From Hesseltinella vesiculosa (lineage: Eukaryota > Mucoromycota > Mucoromycetes > Mucorales > Cunninghamellaceae): 64,000 nt of DNA. This document shows, piece by piece, positions 32,500 through 50,624 of this stretch (its first letter is position 1; each line of letters begins with the position of its first letter). The position numbers and the translations under genes were made by a program. The stretch spans positions 372,001 to 436,000 of the forward strand of contig MCGT01000003.1 of assembly GCA_002104935.1 (NCBI GenBank), given 5' to 3'. Under the pieces are notes generated by a model that saw nothing but the letters and a program-made list of their open reading frames with translations, was not told where the DNA came from and did not search any database.

Positions 32500-34948
32500 A
32501 TGGTAAGTAGGAAAGCAACATTCACAGGGATTGTATTTTTTCTTGGAAAAAGCTTGGCTCAATGTTATTGACCATCCATTTTTCTTTGATGCGTTTTGTT
32601 TAGGCTGGCGCTTTAGAACTTGCAGAAAACGAGCTTCCCCGTATCCGAGATAACGACTATGAATCGAAACTTGGTTCCATCTTTTCCGTGTCTGGTCCTG
32701 GTAAAGATGATGTTATCGTTGGCCATGGTTCATCTCACCTTGTTTTTTTTTTTTTTGTTTGTTAGTTGTCGTGGCCGATAACATGCGTGGGTCAGCCATG
32801 TACGAAATGGTAAGTCGCTTGCTCACATGTTGTTTACAGACAAAACTAACTCTCTCTTTTTTTTTTTTTTTTGAACTTGTAGGTGCGTGTCGGTCACAGT
32901 GAACTGATTGGTGAGGTCATTCGTATTGACGGTGACAAGGTCACCCTTCAAGTGTACGAAGAAACTGGTAAGCGACCAACCTTCCCATACTGGATCTAAC
33001 CTTTGGTTGACATTAGGTGGTTTGACTGTGGGTGATCCTGTATTACGGTCCGGCAAGCCCTTGTCTGTTGAACTGGGTCCTGGTTTGATGTCAAATATCT
33101 ATGATGGTATCCAACGTCCTTTGAAGGCCATTCAAGAAGCCTGCGACAGTATTTATATCCCTCGTGGTATCTCCACACCTGCCCTGAACAAAACCGTCGG
33201 CTGGGACTTTACCCCTGTCCATTTCCAGGTACCATCCACAAAAACCAACCAAACCGCAGCTCAACTTTTTTTGTAGGTGGGCGATCACATCACAGGTGGT
33301 GATGTGTACGGTCAAGTGTTTGAGAATTCGTTGGTGTCGAACCACAACATCATGCTGCCTCCCAATGCTCGTGGTACCATCTCCTACATTGCTCCCAAGG
33401 GTCAATACACCATCGAAGACGTTGTGTTGGAGGCCGAATTTGAAGGTGAAACAACAAAGTACACGATGAAACAACTGTGGGCTGTGCGATCGCCTCGTCC
33501 TGTGGCCGAAAAGCTGATGGCCAACCATCCGCTGTTGACCGGTCAACGTGTGTTGGACTCGCTGTTCCCCTGTGTCCAAGGTGGCACCACTGCCATTCCT
33601 GGTGCCTTTGGCTGTGGCAAGACTGTGATTTCGCAATCCTTGTCAAAGTACTCCAACTCGGATGTCATTATCTATGTTGGGTGTAAGTGTGATGTTCTGC
33701 TCCCAAAATGGGACTCACCTTTATTTTTAAATAGGCGGTGAACGTGGTAATGAAATGGCTGAAGTGTTGATGGATTTCCCCGAGGTAAAGCGGCCAAAAA
33801 GAAAGAAGGAAAACAAGGGCTCATGTCTTTTTCGTAGTTGTCCATTGATATTGATGGCCGCAAGGAATCCATCATGAAGCGTACAACGCTGGTGGCCAAC
33901 ACGTCCAACATGCCTGTGGCTGCACGTGAAGCTTCCATTTACACCGGTATCACGTTGTCTGAATACTTCCGTGATCAAGGCAAGAATGTGGCCATGATGG
34001 CCGACTCTACCTCGCGCTGGGCCGAAGCGCTTCGTGAAATTTCCGGTCGTTTGGCCGAAATGCCTGCTGGTAAGCCCCGGCTTTTTTTTTTATCACGAGC
34101 TCATCTTCTCTCTAAGACTCCGGCTACCCTGCTTACCTCGGTGCTCGTCTGGCCTCTTTCTATGAACGTGCTGGTAAGGCCACCTGTTTGGGTAACCCCT
34201 CTCGTGAAGGCAGTGTGACTGTGGTTGGCGCGTAAGTTTTCGACTTGTTGCCGACTTGGGGGTCCTGACTCTTTTCTATAGTGTGTCACCACCCGGTGGT
34301 GATTTCTCAGATCCCGTCACAGTGTCTACGCTGGGTATTGTGCAGGTGTTCTGGGGTCTCGACAAGAAGTTGGCTCAGCGCAAGCATTTCCCATCGGTCA
34401 ACTGGAATTTGTCCTACTCCAACTATATGAAGGTGTTGGATCCTTACTATGAACAAGCCGATCCCGAATACACATCCCTCCGTGACAAGACCAAGGAAAT
34501 CTTGCAAATGGAAGAAAACTTGGCTGAAATTGTCCAATTGGTCGGCAAGGTACAGGTCGTGTCTCACAAGTAAGCCGAACTCAATATTTTTTTGCATTAG
34601 TCTGGCTTGAACGAAACCGACAAGATCACGTTGGAAGTGGCTCAAATTATCAAGGATGACTTCTTACAACAAAACGGCTACAGTAACTATGATCGTTACT
34701 GTCCCTTTTACAAAACCACCTGGATGTTGCGCAATTTGATCAGCTTCTACAACCACGCCACCCATGCTGTGGAAGCCTCCAACAACCAAATCACCTGGTC
34801 CAAGATCCGTGAAGCCTTTGGCGACATCATTTACAAGCTGTCGTCCATGAAGTTTGAAGATCCTGCTGATGGCGAAGCTGTGTTGGTGGAAAGATACACT
34901 GCCTTGCAAAAGGAAATCGAAGCCAAGTTCCGTGATTTGGAAGTGTAA
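32500..34948 (+). CDS. VMA1: V-type proton ATPase catalytic subunit A
   Basis: Catalytic subunit of the V1 sector; hydrolyses ATP to acidify vacuoles. The first coding exon is only the ATG, followed at once by an intron; the second exon begins [16 protein letters not shown]. Family blocks: [20 protein letters not shown], the non-homologous region with [18 protein letters not shown], Walker [66 protein letters not shown] and [19 protein letters not shown]. The C-terminus ends [11 protein letters not shown]. No intein is present: the site used by the yeast VMA1 intein (YVG/CGERG) is instead interrupted by a 52-nt intron (33683-33734). About ten introns in all. Confidence 0.97.
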
Positions 34949-35806
34949 AGTAACCCTCTTCTTTTTTTTTTTTGTGATGCCTTGTCGATGAAATAAAAGA
35001 AAAATGGAACGTCTCGTTTGTGAATAAATTTTGCTCTTGTCAACCTCTTTTTCGCCCTTTCCTAAACTCTCTTTTAAGGTGTGTGTTGTGTGTGGCAAAG
35101 AAAGTCATTAGCCCACCTCATCCATTGCGGAACGGAGTTAAGGCTTGAGACCATTCATTTTGTTTGGCTGCCCCCCGTTTGTTGGTCATAAAAAAACGTC
35201 GTACCTTTTGGAAAATTTTTTTCCTTTTTTTTTTTTTTCCTTTTTCTTTTCCGAGAACCCTTCATCCGTTGATTGTATTATTCATCTTGGTAGAATTGGT
35301 GGAGTCTTTTAGCTCTTTTATTCATTGACAACCTCTTTGGCTTCACTCTCGTTTTCCCCTCTTGAATTCTTCATTGCCCCTCTCTCACCACCTTTATTTT
35401 TTTATATCTCATATTCCTCACCTTCTTTATCTTCCTCTTGGCTACGACCCACCTACTTACTGGTACTCTTTAGACCCTTCTCAGTAGCTTCTGTCTTCAT
35501 TGCTTTCTTCAAATTCAGGTAAGTTTTTTTTTTTTTTTTTTTTTTTAACAGATGAACAGGGCAGCAGGAAAGAATGGATGGGGATGAGATGGCCAAAAAA
35601 AAAAACACTTGTAGAGATATAAAAAGAAGGTGTTGTTTAGTCAGAAAAGACAACGTCACAGGAGAGGCATTCGAGATAGGAAAAATAAGACACAAGCATT
35701 GGAGCGAAATGGGCCAGCGAATAAAAAAGGAGTTAATAAGGGGGCGTCAGTGATCAGACAAGAAACCAAAAGGAAGAGTCATTCACCTTTTTTATTGGTA
35801 GAAACG
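34949..35806. other. Intergenic region and probable 5' leader of the CHD gene
   Basis: Contains AATAAA-like sites after VMA1 and T-rich DNA. A GGTAAG donor-like site at about 35518 followed by a T tract could be a 5' UTR intron of the next gene. No separate gene seen. Confidence 0.4.
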
Positions 35807-42059
<6,253 letters not shown>

Positions 42060-42476
42060 AAAAAAAAAGGATAGCCATTCCTCCCCTTTAGTCACTTTCA
42101 CTTTTATCTATGCCTTGTTTCCTTTTTATTTTTATTTTATCTGGCCTAGGACCTATTTTCCTATTCAGTAGTCTTATCTCCTTTCTTTGGTTTCTCTTAA
42201 TGTCTGTCATGACTTTTTCTTTTTCTTCTTCTGTAAAATAAAGTAAGCTAATCACTCGCCACCACTGTTCGGAAACCTAAAACATAAAAGAAGCATTCTG
42301 GACTTTGTTCCTCATTTTCTGTCGACAGTAGCGGCGCTTGAACTCTACCCTGGCCAGCTCTTTGACGTTGATTTGGATATGAAAACAGAGGATTTTATTA
42401 ATTTAATTTAACAAAATACAAGAGGCGGTGGATAAAGAAATCCGATTCAGGGAGGGTATGGTGGTAAAAGAGAGCT
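42060..42476. other. Convergent intergenic region
   Basis: Holds 3' ends of the CHD gene and the minus-strand secreted protein. An AATAAAG-type signal lies near 42237. No gene seen. Confidence 0.45.
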
Positions 42477-43138
42477 TTATTTTTCAATCACGGAGACCTT
42501 GACCGTTTCCTTGACTTGGATTTGGGCATGACGGAATTGTACCTGGAATAAATAAAAAAAAAATAAGAGCGTTACACGAGACAATTGTTTTCCTGGGTTA
42601 GGTTATTTTTACCAATTCATCAAAATCGAAGGCATAAGAACCAGGCTTGGTGTTAGCAGGGACAGTCCAGGTGGTGGAATGGGTAATATACTTGTTATCG
42701 GCAGCAGTGACAGGGCTACCCAACAAAAAGGAAACAATTAGCAAACAATTAAGCATAAGAAAGCCTTGGGCTATTTTTTTTTTTTTTCTAGATTTGGTGC
42801 AACATCAAATTACCATTGGGTAGCAACAGTGGCCAGCTTTTGGTTCTTCACGTTGCCAGAGCGAGAGTGGAAATGAATGCCCAAGCTCAATGCTTTACCC
42901 ATCGACACCGAGTCTTTTCAAGAAAGGTGAGCTTGTGGTTCTTCCATTTTCAAGGCGACTTACTGAAGACAAGAGGCTGCATGATGTATTCAATTTTAAT
43001 CTTTTCACCCGCTTCAAAGGTAGCGCCGCTCTTGGGCGACTTGATTTTGATGAATTGCAGTTGGTTATACACACTGGCTGAAACCACTTGGAGCAACACG
43101 AGCACAATGGCAAGGGTAAAGAAGTGTTTTGCAAACAT
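42477..43138 (-). CDS. Small secreted protein, Kre9/Knh1-N-terminal-like
   Basis: Four exons on the minus strand, roughly 145 residues, from MFAKHFFTLAIVLVLLQVVSA (clear signal peptide) to a stop at 42477. The mature part begins with QFIKIKSPKSGATFEAGEKI, the pattern of the beta-sandwich at the N-terminus of Kre9/Knh1-type Ser-Thr-rich proteins, and contains WTVPANTKPGSYAFDF, a typical strand-turn. It ends VKVSVIEK with no GPI tail, so it should be freely secreted or wall-associated. The exon 2/3 join (near 42715-42813) is the least certain. Confidence 0.65.
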
Positions 43139-44000
43139 GACGGCGACAAATAAGAAAAAGAAAGAGAAAGAGAAGAGGATACGATGCAGCTTTTGTTTGT
43201 GACGGCTGACTTTGAAACAAAGGCATGGTCGTACAAAGGGTAATTTGCCCTCCACCAAAACCATCAAGACAAAGCTCAATCGCCTAATCCAAACTTTCTA
43301 ATGGAAAATGACATCGCCCTTTTATTTATAGATCGTTTTATTTTTACTCTTTTCTTCCAATTCATCACGTCAATGTCACGTTTCAAAAAAAAAAGGCGGA
43401 GGTGGAGGCCTGTTTTTTTTAGGAAGGACAAGAATCGACGAAAAGGCAACTCGTGTTTTTTTGTTTGTCTTGGCTCCAGACACTCTTGCTATGGTCGTAC
43501 AGCCTTTGCTTTCCTCTCGTCTCTCTGCTCCTTGGTCTTTCTTTCTCTTTTTGAGATCCAAACACCGCCGTTGGCCGTGCCACAAGAAAAGGGAGAAAAG
43601 CCAGGAGAGGTGCTTTTCAAGAAAAGTGCCTCGCTGTCCACTCATTTCTTCAGTCCGTCGCTCATCTTCCACCTGGACCTTTTTACCATGCCCTCCCTTG
43701 AACTGTGCTCACATTTTTACAGGACAAAATCAGTGACGGCTGCATTACCCCAATGGCAAAGATCATCGAGATCACCTGGACCATTGGATTGCATGGCGCA
43801 TGTGCCAAGGTGACGTCCAACTGGAGTAGTCCCTCGTACGGTTTTTACCATTTTTGGCAAAGGCAAGCAAAATGTCTTTTTCGATCGGGTGCTAGAAAAG
43901 GAAAGCTCAAAGAGGCTGTGCGACGTTGTTTGAAAAAAATTCACCTTTTTAAAATGAGGTGACCCTTCTCCTTTTTAACCTTTTTTCTTCTCCCTGTAAC
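43139..44000. other. Divergent promoter region with unsupported ORF
   Basis: A 170-residue plus-strand frame (43301-43813) lacks domain features and crosses T/A tracts; it is not called as a gene. The region should carry the promoters of the secreted protein (minus) and the first P450 (plus). Confidence 0.45.
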
Positions 44001-46201
44001 ATGTCTTTATTACAACAGTCTATCACGAAACTTTTCGCCAACGACAAATGGTCTCGTACTGCTGGTATCACCGGCGGAGCCCTGGGTCTTGTTGCTCTCT
44101 TGGCTATGAAGTACAACGACCGCATCGTTTTTGACACCTACCGTAAAAACACCTATCACCACCCTGGCAAGCCTCTGATCGGTAGCACCTTTGATGTATT
44201 TGCCAACCTCGAAGAATTTGACGATTATATACTCTCCATCTTTGACGCAGCCGACACCTTGACAGTGTAAGTAGCAATCAAGAAATAGACCCTTTTTTTA
44301 CTGGCGCGTGATATTCGAAAAGAGACTAAATCAGCAGCAATTTTATTTAACTTCATTCAGGTCGATCTCTGCTGTTGGGTTGCCTGTGGGTGTGCATACC
44401 ATTGACCCAGCCGTCATTGAACATATTTTGAAAAGTAAGCGAAACCAAACATGCCGAAGTGACGGATGCTGATCATTTACTGCATTTTTTTTTTTTTTTT
44501 TCTTGGCAGACAATTTTGAAAATTATGTCAAGGGCGAGCATTTCCATAATTCTACAGTTGATGTCCTTGGCCATGGCATCTTTAACGCCAACGGTGAAAA
44601 CTGGAGTAAAACCAGCCCTGCCCATCCCATCTCCACCTTCTCACCACCTCTTTTTTTTTTTTTTTTTTTTTTTCACGTGCATCAGAATGGCAACGCAAGG
44701 CTGCCTCGATTATTTTCAACGTCAAGAATTTCCGTGACCATTTCACCGAGTAAGAAAAGGGGCTGCAGCAAGGTCCGATGACTGACTTTTTGTTTTAGAG
44801 TGTTCGTCGATGAGCTGGAGCTGGTCAATAAGATCTTTGACAAGGTGGCTTTGGAAAACCAAGTGGTGGACTTTCAAGATGTCATGTACAAATTCACCCT
44901 TGACTCGTTTGTGTTGTAAGAAGTCAACGGCACCTAAATGTCTGGAAACTAAGCACGCCCTCTTTTTTTTTTTTTTTTTTTTTTGAATACTTGCCTCCTC
45001 TGTAGAATCAGCTTTGGTACGAACGTCAACGCCCTCACGACTGACGGCAAGGTAAGGTCACTGAAGAGAGGCTTTGCCTCATGATTTTTGTTTTTCCCAC
45101 AGGTGCCGTTTGCGGAGGCCTTTGATGAAATGCAAAAGAATTCATTCGAACGCTTCATGAATCCTTTTGAATTTGTGCAACGTCGAGCAAATGAAATTTT
45201 CAGACCCTGGAAGCCAACCATGGGCCAGTACAAGAACACCATTGACTCGTTTGTCGACGACATCATCCAACGACGTCGCCAGGAACTGACCAATGGTGGC
45301 GAATTCAAGGATCTGCTGTCTCGTTTCATGAATTCCAAAAACGACAAGAACGAGCCTCTCACCGATGTTCAGCTCCGCGACGCTGTCATCAATATCCTCC
45401 TTGTAAGTGACCTTGCGATCCCTCCACTGGAGAAACTCAACCCATTTTCTTCTCTTCGTTAGGCTGGACGGTAAAACTCTTCTTTTTATTTTCCAGGCCG
45501 CCTTGCTCATCCATGATCTCACTTTTCAAAAAAATCAGGGACACGACCGCCGGCACGCTGGCATGGATGTTGTACTACCTGTGTACCCACCCTGAAGTCG
45601 AGGCCAAGTTGATGCAGGAAATCCAAGAAAATGTGCCGTTTGGGCTGGAACAAGACCCTCCTGCCTTGTATGAAGCTATCAAGAGCATGAAATATGCTCA
45701 TGCTGTGTAAGTTGATGCTCTAAAAAATAGGACGTGCTCAACCTTGTGTTTTTTTTTTTTCATGTGCCACATAAAAGGCTCTACGAAACATTGCGCCTGA
45801 GTCCCGTGGTGCCCGTGAACCAAAAGACAGCACTGAAAGATGATGTGTTGCCTGACGGTACGCCTCTCAAAGCCGGTGAAACCGTGGTATGGCACTCTTA
45901 TGGTGTAGGCCGATGCAAGAAAATCTGGGGCCCCGATGCCCGAGAATACAAGCCTTCGCGCTGGTTCACCCCCGACGGCGACCTGCGCCGCGAATCCCAG
46001 GGCAAATGGCCCGCCTTCCACGCTGGCCCCCGCGTCTGTCTCGGCCAAAACCTCGCCATTTTGGAAACCCTGGTCGCCATGTCCCTGTTGCTCCGTCGCT
46101 ATAAATTCACCATGGTCCCCGACCAGCACATCACCTACCAAATCTCCTTGACCATGCCCATGAAGTACGGCATCAAGGTCACAGTAGCTCCCCGTGACTA
46201 A
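44001..46201 (+). CDS. Cytochrome P450, CYP509-like, copy 1
   Basis: Microsomal haem-thiolate monooxygenase of the CYP52/CYP86/CYP4-like clan, closest in feel to mucoralean CYP509. N-terminal anchor around [19 protein letters not shown]. Blocks: [61 protein letters not shown]-helix [17 protein letters not shown], ExxR in [16 protein letters not shown], and the haem loop [17 protein letters not shown] with the cysteine ligand. Around 520 residues over nine or ten exons. One exon (45463-45470) is only 8 nt and encodes most of AGR. Substrate unknown; relatives hydroxylate fatty acids, alkanes or xenobiotics. Paralogs lie at 55915 and 63618. Confidence 0.92.
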
Positions 46202-46479
46202 CCGCCATGTCACAAGTCCCTCTCCATTCCTTTCTCTCCATTCCTCCGCTGTTACCGCCCCTATGTCTATAGTATAATATTCTAATGCCCAATAAAACCC
46301 TCTCCATTCGTTTTTGTCAATCTGACGGCATCTCCCAAAAGAGTGATCCACAGCTTTCAAGACTGCCGGTAGGCCAACCGGAGCTTAAAACGATCTGGCA
46401 GGTCGGGCAAGGTGACATTTTTCTCGCTCTCTCTTCTTCCTCACTTGTTTTTTACCATTTTTTTTTTTTTTTGAAAAAG

Positions 46480-49400
46480 ATGGCGTACGATTCCCCTGAT
46501 TTACGAGTTGATAGCCCAACGCCTCTTGGTAAGAGAGCAGGCATAGTAGCATGTTTCGGATGCCCCAGATCCTTACACACCTTTTTTTTTTTTTTTACTT
46601 GTCTTTGATTTAGGAAGCATATCCAAGTTCAGCAATGGATCCCCTGTCTTTCCTTCACGATGCATCCACACAATATCTCAAGACGATGACAATTCCGTAT
46701 TGTCGCTTGTTTCTAGTAAACGATACCTGTTTAGTGGTAGTCAAAGCTCACGGATTCATGTACGTGCAGAAAAACGAATCTACCTTTTTTTTATGCATTA
46801 ACTCATGCCTCGCCCAATAGGTATGGTGTTTGCAAACCTTCTCCTTGGTAGCTGTGCTTGAAGGCCATCGTGGGAGCGTTCTTGCTTTAACAATGTCCGA
46901 TGATCAGCAATGGCTTTTTAGTTGCTCTGGTAATTCTGAACAAAAAAAAAAAAAATGACACACCTTCACTAACGCTTAAAACCTTCCTCCTCTTTTCGTC
47001 CTTCTCCTAGGCGACGGCACCATTCGCATATGGAATACAGAAACCCTCAAGTGTGCCTATCTGATCCAATCGTGCCATGATGTTGGGGATATCTTCTCAG
47101 TTGTCTACTCTGAAAAATCCAGCATGTTCTTTTTTGGTTGTCAAAACACGAGCATCCAGGTAGTTTCTGCCGCTGCGCAAAAGCAGCCTTTCTATGTATG
47201 ACTCAACTACATTTTTTATTTTATTTTTTTTGGAAACTTTAGTGGTATGACTTTAATGACCCTCAAACACACGGCTGCTCCACTGACGTTCCCGACATTC
47301 CAGTGTCCTTGCGCAAGAGCCAAAAAGCCAAGTTTTTTGCTTGTGAAGGTGATTTGGACGACGAAGGCGCCTTGGTCGACGAGAATGACGTGATTAAGTG
47401 TGTCATCCGAGAAAGGAATGTATGCATCAATGCGCATGACGGCTATGTTTATTGCTTGCTCCATGCCTCCACCGTGCCAAACATTGACGGCGAAGTCATT
47501 ATTAGTGGTACGTTGTTTTATTCCAAACGTACGGCGACTCATTCTTGATCCCATTTATTTCTCTCAGGTTCCGGCGATGGCAACATCAAGGCAAGTCACC
47601 AGGAACAATGACCAGAGGAACCAAGGAGAGGGGAATGAAAAAGGGAGGACAGGCACCCCCCTTTTGACTCACTTTTTTTTTTTTTTTTGCCAAATTAGAT
47701 CTGGTTGATCGAAAACGATGGGCTGTCGCTAGTGCATGTACTTCAAGGCAATCCAGACAAAGGCGTGCTTTCCCTGGCATTGTCTGACGATGGCTATTTG
47801 TTCTGTGGTGTTCAAGGTGGCGATGTCAAAATCTGGGATTTGGAAACGGTAAAAATAAACCACGCGCTAAAATCAAAAATGGCCGCCAACTTACCCCCTC
47901 GATTGTCTCAGTTCCAAATGATCCGATCGGTCATGGCTCATTCGGACGATGTGCTTGCGGTGACATTGCTTGGGTCTCACTGGGCCAGCGCCTCGGCGGA
48001 CGGATCGATCAAGGCAAGTGACTGTGTGAAGAATTGGTTTTGCGCCAAGTAGCTCAAGCATTCATTCTTTCGTTCACTCGTAGCTTTGGAATGAAAGCTG
48101 CGAATTTCTTGAGTCCATGACGGACCATGAAGGGTATGTCTTGTGCATGACCAACAATGGCGAGTATTTGATAACTGGCAGCAGCGATCATTCTATCAAG
48201 GTAAAAAAGAGTCCGTCGGCTAGCCTGAAGATCACTGACAGTGCCCCCCCCCTTGATTTTTGCTCAAGTTTTGGGATGTTCCTAGTGCAGCTGCTTTGCC
48301 AGACACTTTTCGACGAACACAAGTCACTCACACAGAAACGACCCACGGCAAGTGACACAGTCACCATGCCAGGCACGCTGACCCATCTTTTCGTTTCTTC
48401 GGTTAGACACATTGCTGTATACCCTGGATCGGTGGGTAGCGATGCGGACTGTCAGTGGGAATCCCAAGTACATTGAAGAGTGCCGTCGTGGCGCACGTTT
48501 TTTGAAGAATGTATTGCAGCAGCTTGGTGCTGTTGCTCGTTTGGTAGGTGCAAGACAATGTTACATCACACCTTGTCTAACCTTGCCTCCTGTAAGATTC
48601 CTGGTGCCTCGTGCAGCAACCCATTGGTGTACGGCAAATTCTCCGCAAAGAATCCAACTGGCGATTCGGTGCCGACTGTCTTGATCTATGGCCATTACGA
48701 CGTCATTGCTGCGGAAAACGAAAACGGAGACTGGCAAAGCGACCCCTTCAAGTTGACTGGCCGCAATGGCTATCTGTACGGCCGAGGCACAAGCGATAAC
48801 AAGGTAAGGCGGGGATGTCAATGATCTCATAGACACCCGCTCCATTCTCTCTTTCTCCAGGGACCGGTGCTGGCTTGCATCTTTGCTATCCATGATCTAC
48901 TAAAAGAAGGCCTGTTGGATGTCAATGTGATCTTTTTGATCGAAGGGGAAGAGGAAAACGGAAGCGTCGGGTTCTTTGATGCTGTCGAGGCAAACAAGGT
49001 AGGCCGCTCCCCCCTTCTTTGAAAGAGAGCTCATCGCCTCCTGCCGTTTTGTTTCAACTATAGAATTTATTTGAAGATGTGGATATGATTTTACTATGGT
49101 AAAGACAGTATCACTGACCTAGTTTTCAGAGGCTCACATTTTGCTTGTTTGTATAGCAATTCCTACTGGCTTGGTGAAGACGTGCCTTGTCTAACGTATG
49201 GCCTGCGTGGGGTGATGCATGCCTCCATTTCCATCTCCACCAAGCTGGCAGATTTGCATTCAGGGGTCGAAGGTGGTGCTGTGTCTGAACCGCTTATCGA
49301 CATGATCCACGTCCTCGGTCAACTGGTGGACAATCGCAAAAAGGTCTTGATACCTGGTAAGCGAACAAAATCAGCCGCGCCTCGCATCACTCATCCAACA

Positions 49401-50261
49401 CTTTTCCCCCTGGCGGTAGGATTCTATGACAAGGTCCGCAGCGTGACCCCCGCCGAAGAAAAGCTGTATGATCCTATCATTGAGTGGCTGAAAAAGTAAG
49501 CGGCTGCAACGAAACAAATCAACACGTCATCTCACTCCTCGTGTCTTTCCTTTTTTTTTTTTTCATAATACCATCAGAAGTAAAACCGACAAATCCAACA
49601 CACGCTCTCAGCATGCAACCATCAACTGCTCATCAGAATCCGTCGGCAGCCTGAGCGACGACCAAACCACAGAAATGGTCAAGAACGATCTGATGGCTCG
49701 ATGGCGGTACCCAACCATGACCGTGCACAAGATCGATGTGTCCATGAACAATCCAACCATCATTCCCCGCTGCGCCAAAGCAGCTGTCAGCATGCGCGTC
49801 GTTCCCGACCAAGAGATCACCGAGATCTGCCGTCTTTTTGAAGCCTTTGTCCGCGACGCCTTTGCCGCCACCGGCTCTGACAACTCCATCTCGGTACGTG
49901 CCACGCCCTTCTTTCTATATACTTCCTTTCGTCGCTGACCCACCTCTTCCCTGCATAGATCGATATCACCAGTGCTTCAGAATACTGGCTAGGCAATCCG
50001 GACAGTGCCTACTTCAAAGCGGTGGAGCAAGCGATTGAGCATGAGTGGAAAATCAAGCCGCTTTATATCCGTGAGGGGGGGTCGATTCCAGCCGTGCGAT
50101 GGCTGGAGAAATTCTGTGGAGCACCGGCTGTGCATCTGCCCATGGGCCAGGCGTCCGACCAAGCCCATTTGCACAATGAACGAATACGCCTTCGCAATTT
50201 GCAAGCTGGTCGCCAGATCGTCAAGTATTTATTACAGCACCTTCCTTCCATGCCCTCGTAG
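46480..50261 (+). CDS. DUG2: Dug2-like WD40-M20 peptidase subunit
   Basis: Subunit of the Dug2-Dug3 complex that hydrolyses the gamma-glutamyl bond of glutathione in the cytosol. N-terminal half: WD40 repeats (AVLEGHRGSVLALTMS, GDGTIRIWNTE, GSGDGNIKIWLIE, GGDVKIWDLET, ASADGSIKLWNES, GSSDHSIKFWDVP). C-terminal half: M20 peptidase with VLIYGHYDVIAAENENGDW (metal-ligand HYD), YGRGTSDNKGPVLACIFAI, FLIEGEEENGSVGF (catalytic Glu pair) and LADLHSGVEGGAVSEP, ending IREGGSIPAVRWLEKF and LPMGQASDQAHLHNE. WD40 fused to M20 is the Dug2 arrangement. More than ten short introns. Confidence 0.93.
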
Positions 50262-50624
50262 CCTGCCTCCCTTATTTATCGCTCGTCCTGCCACTGGACG
50301 TCTGCAGGTGAAAATAAATTAGACAAGTCATGCCTTTGCTCGCATGATAAGCTTGTTGAGCGCAGTCAGCATGATTTTTTCAATAAAAAAAATGTATGAC
50401 TTTCTTCTGCCTTTTGTCCTATGCCTCATCACATTTCGTTCGTTATCGAGGTCAAGGCAGTGTAGACGCAGCCGTGATCAGCAGTAGGAGAAGCCTTTTT
50501 TTTTTTTTTTTTGCAGATTGCGGGCTTTCCTCTAAAAAAAAAAACCCTCGTTCCATTTTTCCTGCCTTCCGTTTTTTATTCTTATTATTTTTCAGTTTGC
50601 AATTATAATTTGCGTCTAGTGAAA
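50262..50624. other. Intergenic region DUG2-MTG2
   Basis: An AATAAA site lies at about 50313 after the DUG2 stop. T-rich DNA precedes MTG2. No gene seen. Confidence 0.45.

Noticed and set aside
33477..33741. Intein in V-ATPase subunit A
   Set aside because: YVG and CGERG join directly after removal of a 52-nt intron; no intein sequence is present.
43301..43813. 170-residue plus-strand ORF upstream of P450 copy 1
   Set aside because: Basic and Phe/Ser-rich low-complexity translation of promoter-like DNA, with no family signal.
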